DNA of 6,739 nt from Acidimicrobiales bacterium (GCA_030833305.1 JAURHL010000110.1:1-6739); one strand, 5' to 3'. Positions 1-6,731 are shown, counted from the first letter of the stretch. Translations and numbers: made by a program. Notes: a model not told the origin generated them from the sequence alone.

Positions 1-582
1 GAGCGTTCGCCCCGTTACCACACGATCTACTTCGATGACGGCGCTCGCACCTCGTATCGGGACCACGTTCAGGGTCGTCGTCCCCGCTTCAAGGTGCGCA
101 CCCGAACCTACGAGGACGGCACCTCGTACCTGGAGGTGAAGTCGAAGGCGGGCCGCGGACAAACCGACAAATCACGAATTCCGCGCGTCGCCGAAGCGTC
201 GCCGGTTCTCACCGAGGACGAGCACGCCTGGCTGAATACGCATCTTCCCCATTTCGACACTCGGACATTGCGACGGAGTCTGTCGGTCGACTGCCGGCGA
301 ATCACCTTGTACTCACCGACCCACCGGGAACGGATCACGATCGATCATTCGATGAACGTCGCGCTGGGCGACGAATGGACTCCCCTACTGGCGGGTGGCG
401 TCGTGATCGAAACCAAGTCCGAGACGTTTCGAAGTCGTGCGTCCCACGTGCTGAACGACCTCGACATACGCGGGGTTTCCTTCAGCAAGTACTGCGCCGG
501 TCTCTCGGCGCTCGACCCGACCGTTCATTCCCGAATCCGCGCGGAGGCCGAACGTGCGGTACGAACTCGTGCGGGAAGTTGA
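1..582 (+). CDS. VTC-domain protein, probable polyphosphate polymerase (5' truncated by the window edge)
   Basis: The reading frame is open from base 1 and gives the last 193 residues. The VTC domain is the catalytic fold of eukaryotic Vtc4, which makes polyphosphate from ATP inside a tunnel lined with basic residues; bacterial members are thought to act on nucleoside or inorganic phosphates. Visible family marks, numbered from base 1, are TIYFDD (8-13), a basic strand with K31, R33 and R35 followed by Y37, LEVKSK (44-49) with further basic residues to R59, VVIETKSE with E137 and K139 on one strand, and FSKYCAG near the end with K163. E137/K139 and K163 match the positions expected of the metal-binding and phosphate-binding residues of the family, by analogy rather than alignment. 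About 50-70 N-terminal residues are missing. Bacterial VTC genes often sit next to DUF4956 or CotH-like genes, which would lie to the left. The stop codon is one base from the stop of the opposing lipoprotein gene. Polyphosphate synthesis itself is an inference. Confidence 0.85.
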   Translation, partial: ERSPRYHTIYFDDGARTSYRDHVQGRRPRFKVRTRTYEDGTSYLEVKSKAGRGQTDKSRIPRVAEASPVLTEDEHAWLNTHLPHFDTRTLRRSLSVDCRRITLYSPTHRERITIDHSMNVALGDEWTPLLAGGVVIETKSETFRSRASHVLNDLDIRGVSFSKYCAGLSALDPTVHSRIRAEAERAVRTRAGS

Positions 583-583
583 C

Positions 584-1330
584 TCAGCTCAGACCCAACG
601 ACCCCAGTGTCATCGGACCCGCGAGACCATCGACATCGAGGCCCAATTGGAATTGCAGGTCGAGCACGGCTTTCAGCGTCTCGTATTCGAACTGATTGTT
701 CGGCTCCTCGACGAGGAATCCGGCCTCCGACAGCGCCAAGTCGAGCGCGGCCACGCGAGGGCCGAAGTCTCCGATGCTCAATTCGCCGGTCGCGGGCTCG
801 TCCCCGATCAGGAACATCTCCGACTCACCCTCGAAGTCACACGGGGACCTGACGTAGTACAACGCGATCGGTTCGGGAAGACCGGAGCTGACCGCGCCTC
901 CGTAACAAATGTTGTAGACGAACCCCCGTGACTGCCACTCTCCGTCGACCATCTCGAGAGCGAAGGAGCTCTCGCACTCGAACTCACAGGCCGGATAGGC
1001 GAGGAGCCATCCGCCGATGCAGAACGGCTCGGACAACTCGTACGGCACACCGGCCGAATCGACCGCCAAGTCCGCCGGCACGACACAATCGATCGGCTCC
1101 ACCATCAACCTCTCCTCCGGAACCTCGGTCACTACCGGGGCCTCCGTGTCGGGCACCGTGGCGGATTCAGTCGACGCGACCTCGGTCGCGGCCGGACTGG
1201 TGGGGGTCGAGCCCGAACCCTCCGAACCGCACGCGGACGCGAGCATGGCAATGACGGAAAGGGACACGAGGATTCGATTCACGACCAACGGTCTATCACG
1301 CCCCACGAGCCCGCGGACCGGATTCGTCAC
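584..1330 (-). CDS. Exported lipoprotein with C-terminal peptidoglycan-binding domain
   Basis: The 248-residue product has a lipoprotein signal: hydrophobic run ILVSLSVIAMLASA (20-33), then Cys34. The -3 residue of the lipobox is Ala rather than the usual Leu, so it is acceptable but not ideal. A Thr/Ser/Pro/Glu-rich linker (about 35-72) follows. The middle region (about 75-180) has six cysteines (C82, C104, C115, C119, C142, C164), enough for three disulfides, and I do not recognise it. The C-terminus (about 184-247) reads as a PG_binding_1 domain: LSIGDFGPRVAALDLAL, then a T-x-x-AV-x-x-LQFQLGL segment and DGLAGPMTLGSL. Expected role: anchored by lipid and bound to peptidoglycan outside the membrane. 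The GTG at 1330 overlaps the upstream stop (GTGA), which suggests translational coupling, but no Shine-Dalgarno is visible. A GTG at 1282 would start the protein at codon 17 and give a compact 17-residue signal before the Cys, so it is a serious alternative. No enzymatic motif is seen. Confidence 0.85.
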   Translation of the reverse strand: MTNPVRGLVGRDRPLVVNRILVSLSVIAMLASACGSEGSGSTPTSPAATEVASTESATVPDTEAPVVTEVPEERLMVEPIDCVVPADLAVDSAGVPYELSEPFCIGGWLLAYPACEFECESSFALEMVDGEWQSRGFVYNICYGGAVSSGLPEPIALYYVRSPCDFEGESEMFLIGDEPATGELSIGDFGPRVAALDLALSEAGFLVEEPNNQFEYETLKAVLDLQFQLGLDVDGLAGPMTLGSLGLS

Positions 1331-1959
1331 GGCAACGTGTACGTGTTCTCCAGTTCGTCTTGAACCACCGTGGCCACGTGCGCCGTGGTGTCGACGATCA
1401 GATCGGTATCCAAGGTGCGCACCCGGAACGACCAGCCCTCGGGAAGTTTCAATCGATCACCCAACGAATCGAGCGACTCGACCGTCGACGTCGGGTCCAC
1501 TCCGACGCAGTACGCCTGCATCACGAAATTGCGCCCCGTCGGGTCCACCAACTCGTGGACTTTGCGACCCGCATCGAAGAAGAACACCGCGCCACGATTC
1601 ACGTGACGCTCGGTGTACGGCGCCGCGGCCGGATTGTTTCCCAATTCGACCTCGGCGATGCGACGCATGGGCATGCCCCGGATCTCACGAATCACCGGCT
1701 CCACCACCGCCACCTTGGTGCCGAAACCATCGAGCGTCCAGTACCGCGGGCCGTTCAGCTTCACCATGAGTGCACCCAATTCCTTGGTCAACTCGTCGGC
1801 CTTCAGCGAGTGCCACCACTCCGAGGGGCAGTCGTGCAACAACTGGGTGCCCCACACCTCGGCGAACAACTTGTCACCGCGGGCGTGCACCGCCAGCACT
1901 TCTCCGTATCGAACGCCGCGCATGTCGGACTGGAGTCGTTGGGGTCGGTGATCGCTCAT
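1327..1959 (-). CDS. Conserved protein of unknown function (LNGPRYW motif family)
   Basis: The 210-residue product is probably cytosolic: it has no signal peptide or membrane segment. From memory it resembles a widespread uncharacterised bacterial family; I cannot give a domain accession. The features I associate with that family are RYGEVLAV near residue 17, AEVWGTQLLHDCPSEWW (33-49), KLNGPRYWTLD (67-77), a central segment rich in aromatic and charged residues with FFFDAG, then ELVDPTGRNFVMQAY, VDPTSTVESLDSLGDRLKLPEGW, and a C-terminal VQDELENTY. The strong spacing of Gly, Pro and Trp and the clean codon use argue for a real single-domain protein near full length. The ATG at 1959 is chosen because a TATGGT hexamer ends exactly 6 nt before it, the usual geometry of a leaderless actinobacterial transcript, and no Shine-Dalgarno precedes it. 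It is the first gene of a leftward unit with the lipoprotein gene, which it overlaps by four bases. Function is not known, and I see no catalytic signature. Confidence 0.85.
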   Translation of the reverse strand: MSDHRPQRLQSDMRGVRYGEVLAVHARGDKLFAEVWGTQLLHDCPSEWWHSLKADELTKELGALMVKLNGPRYWTLDGFGTKVAVVEPVIREIRGMPMRRIAEVELGNNPAAAPYTERHVNRGAVFFFDAGRKVHELVDPTGRNFVMQAYCVGVDPTSTVESLDSLGDRLKLPEGWSFRVRTLDTDLIVDTTAHVATVVQDELENTYTLP

Positions 1960-1964
1960 GGACC

Positions 1965-1970
1965 TACCAT
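1965..1970 (+). promoter_or_regulatory. -10 element for the rightward pair, leaderless start
   Basis: The plus-strand hexamer TACCAT matches TANNNT, and the next six bases (AACGAC) lead to the GTG at 1977. It overlaps the opposing -10 by five bases, and both promoters share the centre at 1968. The match supports GTG 1977 as the start of the acyltransferase gene. No clear -35 is seen; a TTGGGG at 1939-1944 is too far away (20 bp) to be persuasive. Confidence 0.55.
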
Positions 1971-1971
1971 A
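1966..1971 (-). promoter_or_regulatory. -10 element for the leftward pair, leaderless start
   Basis: Read on the minus strand the hexamer is TATGGT, matching TANNNT. The next six bases (AGGTCC) lead directly to the ATG at 1959, so transcription would begin at or next to the A of the start codon. No convincing -35 hexamer is visible at 16-18 bp. The call rests on sequence and spacing alone. Confidence 0.6.
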
Positions 1972-1976
1972 ACGAC

Positions 1977-3920
1977 GTGAGCCACGTGAGCACCGGACGC
2001 GAACGCCTGCGCGGGCTGGACGGTCTGCGGGCCCTGGCCGTGATCGGGGTCCTGGCTTTTCACGATGGACGACTGGGCGGAGGGTTTCTCGGCGTCGATC
2101 TGTTCTTCGCCCTGTCGGGATTCCTCATCACCACGTTGATCATCGCCGAACTCGATCGAACCGATCGGCTGGATCTGATCGGGTTCTGGGGACGTCGTCT
2201 GCGACGTCTGCTGCCGGCGGTCATGGTGCTGTTGGTCGTGGTCGTCGTCACGTTGAGATCGATCGCCGAGCCCGGTGAATGGATCGTCGCCCGTCAGGAC
2301 GCCCCGTGGGCCCAGTTCTACGCCGCCAACTGGCATCAGATCGCGCTGGGCAACGGGTATTGGGACGCCTTCGCCGCTCCTTCGGCTTTCGAGCACCTGT
2401 GGAGCCTGGCCATCGAAGAGCAGTTCTACCTGGTGTGGCCGGTCGTCGTCTGGGCGGCCTGGCGATGGAGACGAAGTGCCGCCGTCGCGGCGACCACCGT
2501 GTCGCTCTTCGTCGCCTCGTCGGTGGCCATGATCGTGCTCTTCGACGGTGGCGACCCCACACGCGTCTACATGGGAACGGACACCCGCGTCTTCTCGTTG
2601 TTGGCCGGAGCCATGGTCGCGCTCCCCGCCGTTCGTGACCGCGTCGCTCGACTCGCCAATCGCACCCGTCGTTCGGTCGATCTGGTCACCACGATTCTCC
2701 TGTCGGCCCTGCTCGCGTCGTGGTTCGTCATCGATGGATCGGACGATTGGTTGTTCCGAGGCGGCCTGGTCGGCCATTCGATCATCGCCGCCCTCGTGGC
2801 CGTGAGCGTGTCCGCGAGCAACGGTCTCCTCACCACGCTCCTGTCGGCGAGACCGCTCGAGTACGTCGGCCGACTGTCGTACGCCCTGTACCTGTGGCAC
2901 TGGCCCATCTTCGTTTTTTGCTCACCGGAACGCATGGAGGCCGACGGTTGGCGACTCACGATCGTTCGCTTGTCGTCGACGCTCCTGTTCTCGGTGGCGT
3001 CCTATCACTTGGTCGAGCAGACGATTCGCCATCGGGTCCGCTGGGCTCATGGCGGCGCGGGCCGACGTGCGTTCGCAGCCTCGATGGTGGGAGCCATCGT
3101 CGTGTGGTTGGTCGTGACCGTTCCGGCCACCACCAATGCGGTGGATGATGACGCGATCACCGGCGCCATCGCCACCACCACGAGCGCCCCCATGACGACT
3201 ACGCCGGGCTCCACGAACGCGTCGACGACGACCACAACCTTTGCCCCCGACCTCGGCCCCCCGATTCGCAGCATCTACTACCTCGGCGACTCGGTGGCAT
3301 ACGACATGTGGCCGGGCGTGGAAGCCGCCTTGCTCGCGTCCGGTTTGGAAGCTCGTTCCGGGGCCTTCGGAGGTGTCGGGCTGATCCCGGAGAGCTCTGG
3401 TCCGACGCCCATCGAGATGCTGGGACTCACGTTGGACGAAGTGCGTCCCGACCTCTTGATCCTTCAGCTCTCGGTGTGGGACGCCAAGCAATCGGAGGAA
3501 TCCCAACGAGCGGCCCTCGAGGAGTTGCGGTTGCTCGCCGTCGAACGCGATCAACGGATTCTGTTGCTCTCCTTGCCCACTTTCTCCCCCGAGCGAACCG
3601 AGCCGGGCCAGGATCTCCTGGAGAAGAACGCCATGACCATCGCGGCCACGTCTCCCGAGCTGATCCGCTTCGCCGATCAGACGTCGGCCCTCGGCGAGAT
3701 CTTCGATGTCGACGTCGACGACGACGGCAACCCCGAGCGCAAACGGGACGGGATCCACGTGTGCCCCACCGGCGCCATTCGGAGTGCGCGATGGCTGGTG
3801 AGTTTCCTCGCCGCGAACTATTCGGGTGTCTCTGCGATCGTCTCGAACGATTGGACTCTCGGAACGTGGTCGACCGACGCACGTTACGACAGTCCGCCGG
3901 GCGCCTGCGCCCGACTGTGA
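1977..3920 (+). CDS. Membrane acyltransferase-3 (OafA/YrhL type) with C-terminal SGNH domain
   Basis: The 647-residue product is an integral membrane O-acyltransferase of the kind that acetylates or otherwise acylates envelope polysaccharides. N-terminal domain (about 10-385): the R-X10-H catalytic motif is R18...H29, followed by GGFLGVDLFFALSGFLIT (34-51), the basic WGRRLRR loop (71-77), and HLWSLAIEEQFYLVWP (140-155). Roughly ten membrane helices are apparent, the last at about 368-384. A Thr-rich linker (about 387-428) leads to an extracytoplasmic SGNH domain: LGDS with Ser439 as probable nucleophile, a QLSVWDAK block, and D591-G-I-H594 as the Asp/His pair. In fused family members the membrane part is thought to move the acyl group across and the SGNH part to place it on the glycan. 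GTG 1977 is chosen for its leaderless promoter and because R18 then falls near the N-terminus as usual; GTG 1986 is a near alternative. The open frame back to 1770 is antisense to the neighbouring gene. The acceptor glycan is unknown. An SDR gene follows after 15 bp. Confidence 0.93.
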   Translation: MSHVSTGRERLRGLDGLRALAVIGVLAFHDGRLGGGFLGVDLFFALSGFLITTLIIAELDRTDRLDLIGFWGRRLRRLLPAVMVLLVVVVVTLRSIAEPGEWIVARQDAPWAQFYAANWHQIALGNGYWDAFAAPSAFEHLWSLAIEEQFYLVWPVVVWAAWRWRRSAAVAATTVSLFVASSVAMIVLFDGGDPTRVYMGTDTRVFSLLAGAMVALPAVRDRVARLANRTRRSVDLVTTILLSALLASWFVIDGSDDWLFRGGLVGHSIIAALVAVSVSASNGLLTTLLSARPLEYVGRLSYALYLWHWPIFVFCSPERMEADGWRLTIVRLSSTLLFSVASYHLVEQTIRHRVRWAHGGAGRRAFAASMVGAIVVWLVVTVPATTNAVDDDAITGAIATTTSAPMTTTPGSTNASTTTTTFAPDLGPPIRSIYYLGDSVAYDMWPGVEAALLASGLEARSGAFGGVGLIPESSGPTPIEMLGLTLDEVRPDLLILQLSVWDAKQSEESQRAALEELRLLAVERDQRILLLSLPTFSPERTEPGQDLLEKNAMTIAATSPELIRFADQTSALGEIFDVDVDDDGNPERKRDGIHVCPTGAIRSARWLVSFLAANYSGVSAIVSNDWTLGTWSTDARYDSPPGACARL

Positions 3921-3935
3921 GAAGATGACGCGGAC

Positions 3936-4913
3936 ATGTTGACCGACAAGAGGATCCTCGTCACCGGGCCCGCGGGTCAGATCGCGTTCCCGTTGGTCGA
4001 ATTCCTGGCCCCCCACAACGAGGTGTGGGGGGTGGCCCGTTTCTCCGATCTCGAATCCCGGGCACGAGTCGAGGAATTGGGAGTCGTCACCCGATCGCTC
4101 GACCTTTCCCGACCCGACTTCTCCGACATACCCGACGACTTCGAGTACGTGATCCATCTGGCCGCGTTCAAGACCGAGGGCCTCGATTACGACCACGCCA
4201 TCTCGGTGAACGCCGAGGGAACCGGACTGTTGTTGCGCCATTGCCGACGCGCCAAGGCCGCGCTCGTCATGTCGACTCAATCCGTCTACAAGCCGGTCGT
4301 CGATCCGTTGCACGCGTTCCGCGAGACCGATGCGCTGGGTGACGTCAACTACGTCATGTCTCCCACGTATTCCATCTCGAAGATCACCGAGGAAGCCGTC
4401 GCCCGCTTCTGTGCGCGCGCCTTCGACCTACCGGTGACCATCGCCCGTATGAACGCGTCGTACGGACCAAACGGGGGTTTGCCCACCTATCACCTGGACT
4501 GGGTTCTGGCCGGCCAACCCGTCGTCACCCGCTGGGACCCCTGCCGGTACAGCCTGATTCACCAGGACGACATCAACGGCCAAGTAGAGGCCCTGCTCGA
4601 CGCGGCCAGCGTTCCGGCCACCATCGTCAACTGGGCCGGCGACGAGACTCCGTCGGTGCAGGAATGGTGCGCGTTCATGGGCGAGATCACCGGTCGTGAC
4701 GCCGACGTGCGGTCGATTCCCGTCGAGGGCACCACGCGTGGCTCCATCGCCGACGTGTCGAAACGACGTTCGATCACCGGGCCGTGCACGGTGCCGTGGC
4801 GTGACGGCATCCGCCGGGTCTTCGCCGAACGACACGGTGGTCGAGCCGACGTCACGCCGCAGGGTCAATCGGCGAAGCTTCTCGGTGAGGTCTCGAAACT
4901 GGCGAACGACTGA
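3936..4913 (+). CDS. Extended SDR, NAD(P)-dependent epimerase/dehydratase family
   Basis: The 325-residue product has the length of nucleotide-sugar epimerases and dehydratases. Residues 7-17 form the Rossmann loop ILVTGPAGQIA (glycines G11 and G14, Ala in place of the third Gly). VIHLAA (72-77) ends the fourth strand, STQSVY (113-118) supplies the Ser/Thr of the active site, and Y145-S-I-S-K149 is the YxxxK catalytic pair. ARMNASYGP (R171, Y176-P178) is the usual strand leading into the substrate domain. These show an intact dehydrogenase core; the C-terminal substrate-binding part is too variable to name the substrate, and NAD versus NADP is not settled. The ATG lies 15 bp after the acyltransferase stop with a weak GAGAAG about 11 nt upstream, so co-transcription with that gene is likely. 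The context suggests a sugar precursor for the same glycan, but related SDRs also act on steroids, flavonoids and other small molecules. Confidence 0.88.
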   Translation: MLTDKRILVTGPAGQIAFPLVEFLAPHNEVWGVARFSDLESRARVEELGVVTRSLDLSRPDFSDIPDDFEYVIHLAAFKTEGLDYDHAISVNAEGTGLLLRHCRRAKAALVMSTQSVYKPVVDPLHAFRETDALGDVNYVMSPTYSISKITEEAVARFCARAFDLPVTIARMNASYGPNGGLPTYHLDWVLAGQPVVTRWDPCRYSLIHQDDINGQVEALLDAASVPATIVNWAGDETPSVQEWCAFMGEITGRDADVRSIPVEGTTRGSIADVSKRRSITGPCTVPWRDGIRRVFAERHGGRADVTPQGQSAKLLGEVSKLAND

Positions 4914-4940
4914 GGCCGCCCGCCACGCCCGACAACGCGG

Positions 4941-6725
4941 TCAGCCCTCGATCGACAACACCGCGCGCAGCACGGAGCGCAGCGTCGCCGCGGGGTCGGC
5001 CACCGCCGTCGATGATCGATACGCGACGCAGCGATCAGGACGCACCAGCACGACACCCGTGGTCTCGATCCCGCGCACGCGGTGCCAACGCAGTCGCGGA
5101 TCACGCCAATCACCCCGGGCATGGCCGACGGTCACGGCCGTCATTGCCACACCGAGTTCGGTTGCCACCTCGCGAGCCGCTCGGCACCAGTCGTCACCGT
5201 CCTCACCGGCGATGATCACGAAAGTTCCCGGCGTCACCAGATCGAGAGTGGAGATGCGATTCATGTCCCAATCCTCGATCCATGCATGCGGCAAGGGTGA
5301 ACCGGGTCGTGTGGACGGAATGAAACACCGGAACTCCGGATCGACACTTGGTTCCGAACCATCGGACACCACCGCACTCGAGTCGTACCGATATCCGTAC
5401 TCCACGTCGTGTTCGCGGAACTCCTGTGATTGCGCGGCCATCATCTCCAGGACGCGTCGACGAAATTCGGAGTCGTCCGTGCCGTCGGGGTCGACGAGGC
5501 GCGTGAGCGTCGCCCAACGCTCGTCGAACGTCAGGTTCGGGTCGCCCACCCCCATGAGTTTGGTCATCGATGCGTAGCCCTTGGAGTTCTCCAGCGACCG
5601 CGCCACGTTGCGGGCGTCGACCGGTCGGCGCTCGGCTTCGTAGGTGTCGAGCAACGCGTCGCCCGCGCGACCTTGGAGGACGGAGGCCAACTTCCAGCAC
5701 ACGTTGTGCACGTCGTGAATCGCGCTCGTCAGCCCGAGCGCGCCCGTGGGCGGGTGCCGATGGGCCGCGTCACCGGCGATCAGAACCCGACCCACCCGGA
5801 ATCGATCGGCCACCAGCCCGCCGATGGTCCAGCGCGTGATGAGATGGAACGTGATCGGGTGGCCCGCCAGCCCGAGGGCCTCGCGCAGGTCGGACTCGAC
5901 GGCGGAATCGTCCAGTGCGCGCTCGTCGTCCATCGCGTACCCGAGATGGATCACCCACTCCTCGCTGTCGGGCCCCCAGCGCGTCGGACCCATCGGGGCC
6001 ATCACCACCATCTTGCCCGTGAACGGCGACCACACCCAGCGCAGCAGAACGTCGGGGTCGTTGGCGATCGTCGAGAAGTCGGTCGAGACGTAACACGAAA
6101 CGGTGCGGGTCAGATCACGCGGCCCTTGTAGCTCGATGCCCAGACGTCGTCCGACGGTCCGTCCGCCGTCACAGGCCAACACGTAGTCGGCCTCGACCAG
6201 ATACTCGCGACCCGAACCGTGATCACGCACCCGGGCGGTCACCTTCTCGTCACCGGGTTCGATCTCGATCACCTCGTGATGGAATCGAACCCGACCGGGT
6301 GAGAGTTCCTCGGCGCGACCGCGCATCACGGGTTCGAGCCGGATCTGGGGCAGGTTGCTCGAGAGCAGCGGGCTCGCCATCCGCCACTCGTCGTCGAGTC
6401 CACCACCTCCCCAACTCTCTTGCTTGAAGATCGTGCGGCCGGCCCCCTCGTGTCCGGCGAAACCCGCGTAGAAGGCGGTGTGCCCGAGTTGTGCCGGCGG
6501 TGTGCCGATCGCGTAGATCGCCTCGGCGACACCGCAATCGTTCATGATCTCCATCGCCCGCTGGTTGAGCACGTGCGCCTTGGGAAGGCGCGAGGTGGAG
6601 TCGGCGGCATTCACCAACAGTGCTTCGATCCCCAACTGCGCGAGGAGCATCGACGCCGTGAGCCCCGCGCCCCCTCCTCCGATGATCAGCACCGGGACTC
6701 GTTCCACCGTGGGCTCTCGCGACAT
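4941..6725 (-). CDS. FAD-dependent aromatic-ring hydroxylase (TfdB/PheA-type group A flavin monooxygenase)
   Basis: The 594-residue product is close to the usual length of 2,4-dichlorophenol 6-monooxygenase and phenol hydroxylase relatives. Enzymes of this family use NAD(P)H and O2 to hydroxylate an aromatic ring, in the cytosol. Residues 12-24 hold the FAD dinucleotide loop (VLIIGGGGAGLTA). PKAHVLNQRAMEI is the conserved segment after the second strand. ACDGG with D186-G187 is the DG motif binding FAD and NAD(P)H, and GDAAHRHPP with G318-D319 is the GD motif binding the FAD ribityl chain. The C-terminal part (about 470-590; PLPHAWIE, STLDL, then LVRPDRCVAYR) matches the thioredoxin-like domain of the TfdB/PheA group. 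All cofactor motifs are intact. The ATG at 6725 has GGAGGT six bases upstream. The substrate cannot be read from the sequence: many relatives act on polyketides, rifamycin-like compounds or plant phenols rather than chlorophenols, so no gene symbol is given. Its left neighbours look unrelated; any operon partners lie beyond the right edge. Confidence 0.92.
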   Translation of the reverse strand: MSREPTVERVPVLIIGGGGAGLTASMLLAQLGIEALLVNAADSTSRLPKAHVLNQRAMEIMNDCGVAEAIYAIGTPPAQLGHTAFYAGFAGHEGAGRTIFKQESWGGGGLDDEWRMASPLLSSNLPQIRLEPVMRGRAEELSPGRVRFHHEVIEIEPGDEKVTARVRDHGSGREYLVEADYVLACDGGRTVGRRLGIELQGPRDLTRTVSCYVSTDFSTIANDPDVLLRWVWSPFTGKMVVMAPMGPTRWGPDSEEWVIHLGYAMDDERALDDSAVESDLREALGLAGHPITFHLITRWTIGGLVADRFRVGRVLIAGDAAHRHPPTGALGLTSAIHDVHNVCWKLASVLQGRAGDALLDTYEAERRPVDARNVARSLENSKGYASMTKLMGVGDPNLTFDERWATLTRLVDPDGTDDSEFRRRVLEMMAAQSQEFREHDVEYGYRYDSSAVVSDGSEPSVDPEFRCFIPSTRPGSPLPHAWIEDWDMNRISTLDLVTPGTFVIIAGEDGDDWCRAAREVATELGVAMTAVTVGHARGDWRDPRLRWHRVRGIETTGVVLVRPDRCVAYRSSTAVADPAATLRSVLRAVLSIEG

Positions 6726-6731
6726 CGACCG

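Noticed and set aside
88..1425. A shared 15-base string CAAGGTGCGCACCCG near 90 and near 1410.
   Set aside because: Both copies lie in coding sequence of unrelated proteins and contain the self-complementary GTGCGCAC, so they arise easily by chance in this composition. No further repeat surrounds them.
1770..1976. N-terminal extension of the acyltransferase back to the first ATG in frame.
   Set aside because: These 69 codons are antisense to the neighbouring gene and give a basic, Arg-rich peptide. The family begins shortly before the R-X10-H motif, and the -10 element fits GTG 1977.
1017..1980. Plus-strand frames opposite the lipoprotein and the LNGPRYW-family gene.
   Set aside because: The minus strand carries the signal peptide, PG-binding domain and family motifs; the plus-strand products have no coherent domain.
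1956..2900. 314-residue open frame on the minus strand inside the acyltransferase gene.
   Set aside because: The product is an Asp/Arg/Gln/His-rich low-complexity chain, and the sense strand encodes clear acyltransferase motifs.
3135..3250. Thr-codon-rich tract as a possible tandem repeat or phase-variable site.
   Set aside because: Thr codons are mixed (ACC, ACG, ACT, ACA) with no exact unit repeated, so it reads as an ordinary flexible extracytoplasmic linker.
2922..4313. 463-residue open frame on the minus strand across the acyltransferase C-terminus and the SDR start.
   Set aside because: It lies antisense to two genes with full family motifs. Its product is rich in Gly, Arg, His and Asp with no recognisable domain, typical of antisense frames in GC-rich DNA.
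4914..4940. Possible transcription terminator between the convergent SDR and monooxygenase genes.
   Set aside because: The 27-bp gap is GC-rich, but I find no stable inverted repeat and no T-run on either strand.
4696..5577. 293-residue plus-strand frame running from the SDR gene into the monooxygenase gene.
   Set aside because: It overlaps the SDR in another frame and is antisense to the monooxygenase. The product is Ser/Arg/Thr-rich with no domain.
5430..6131. 233-residue plus-strand frame antisense to the monooxygenase.
   Set aside because: The FAD and GD motifs on the minus strand explain this region; the plus-strand product has only Arg/His/Val-rich composition.
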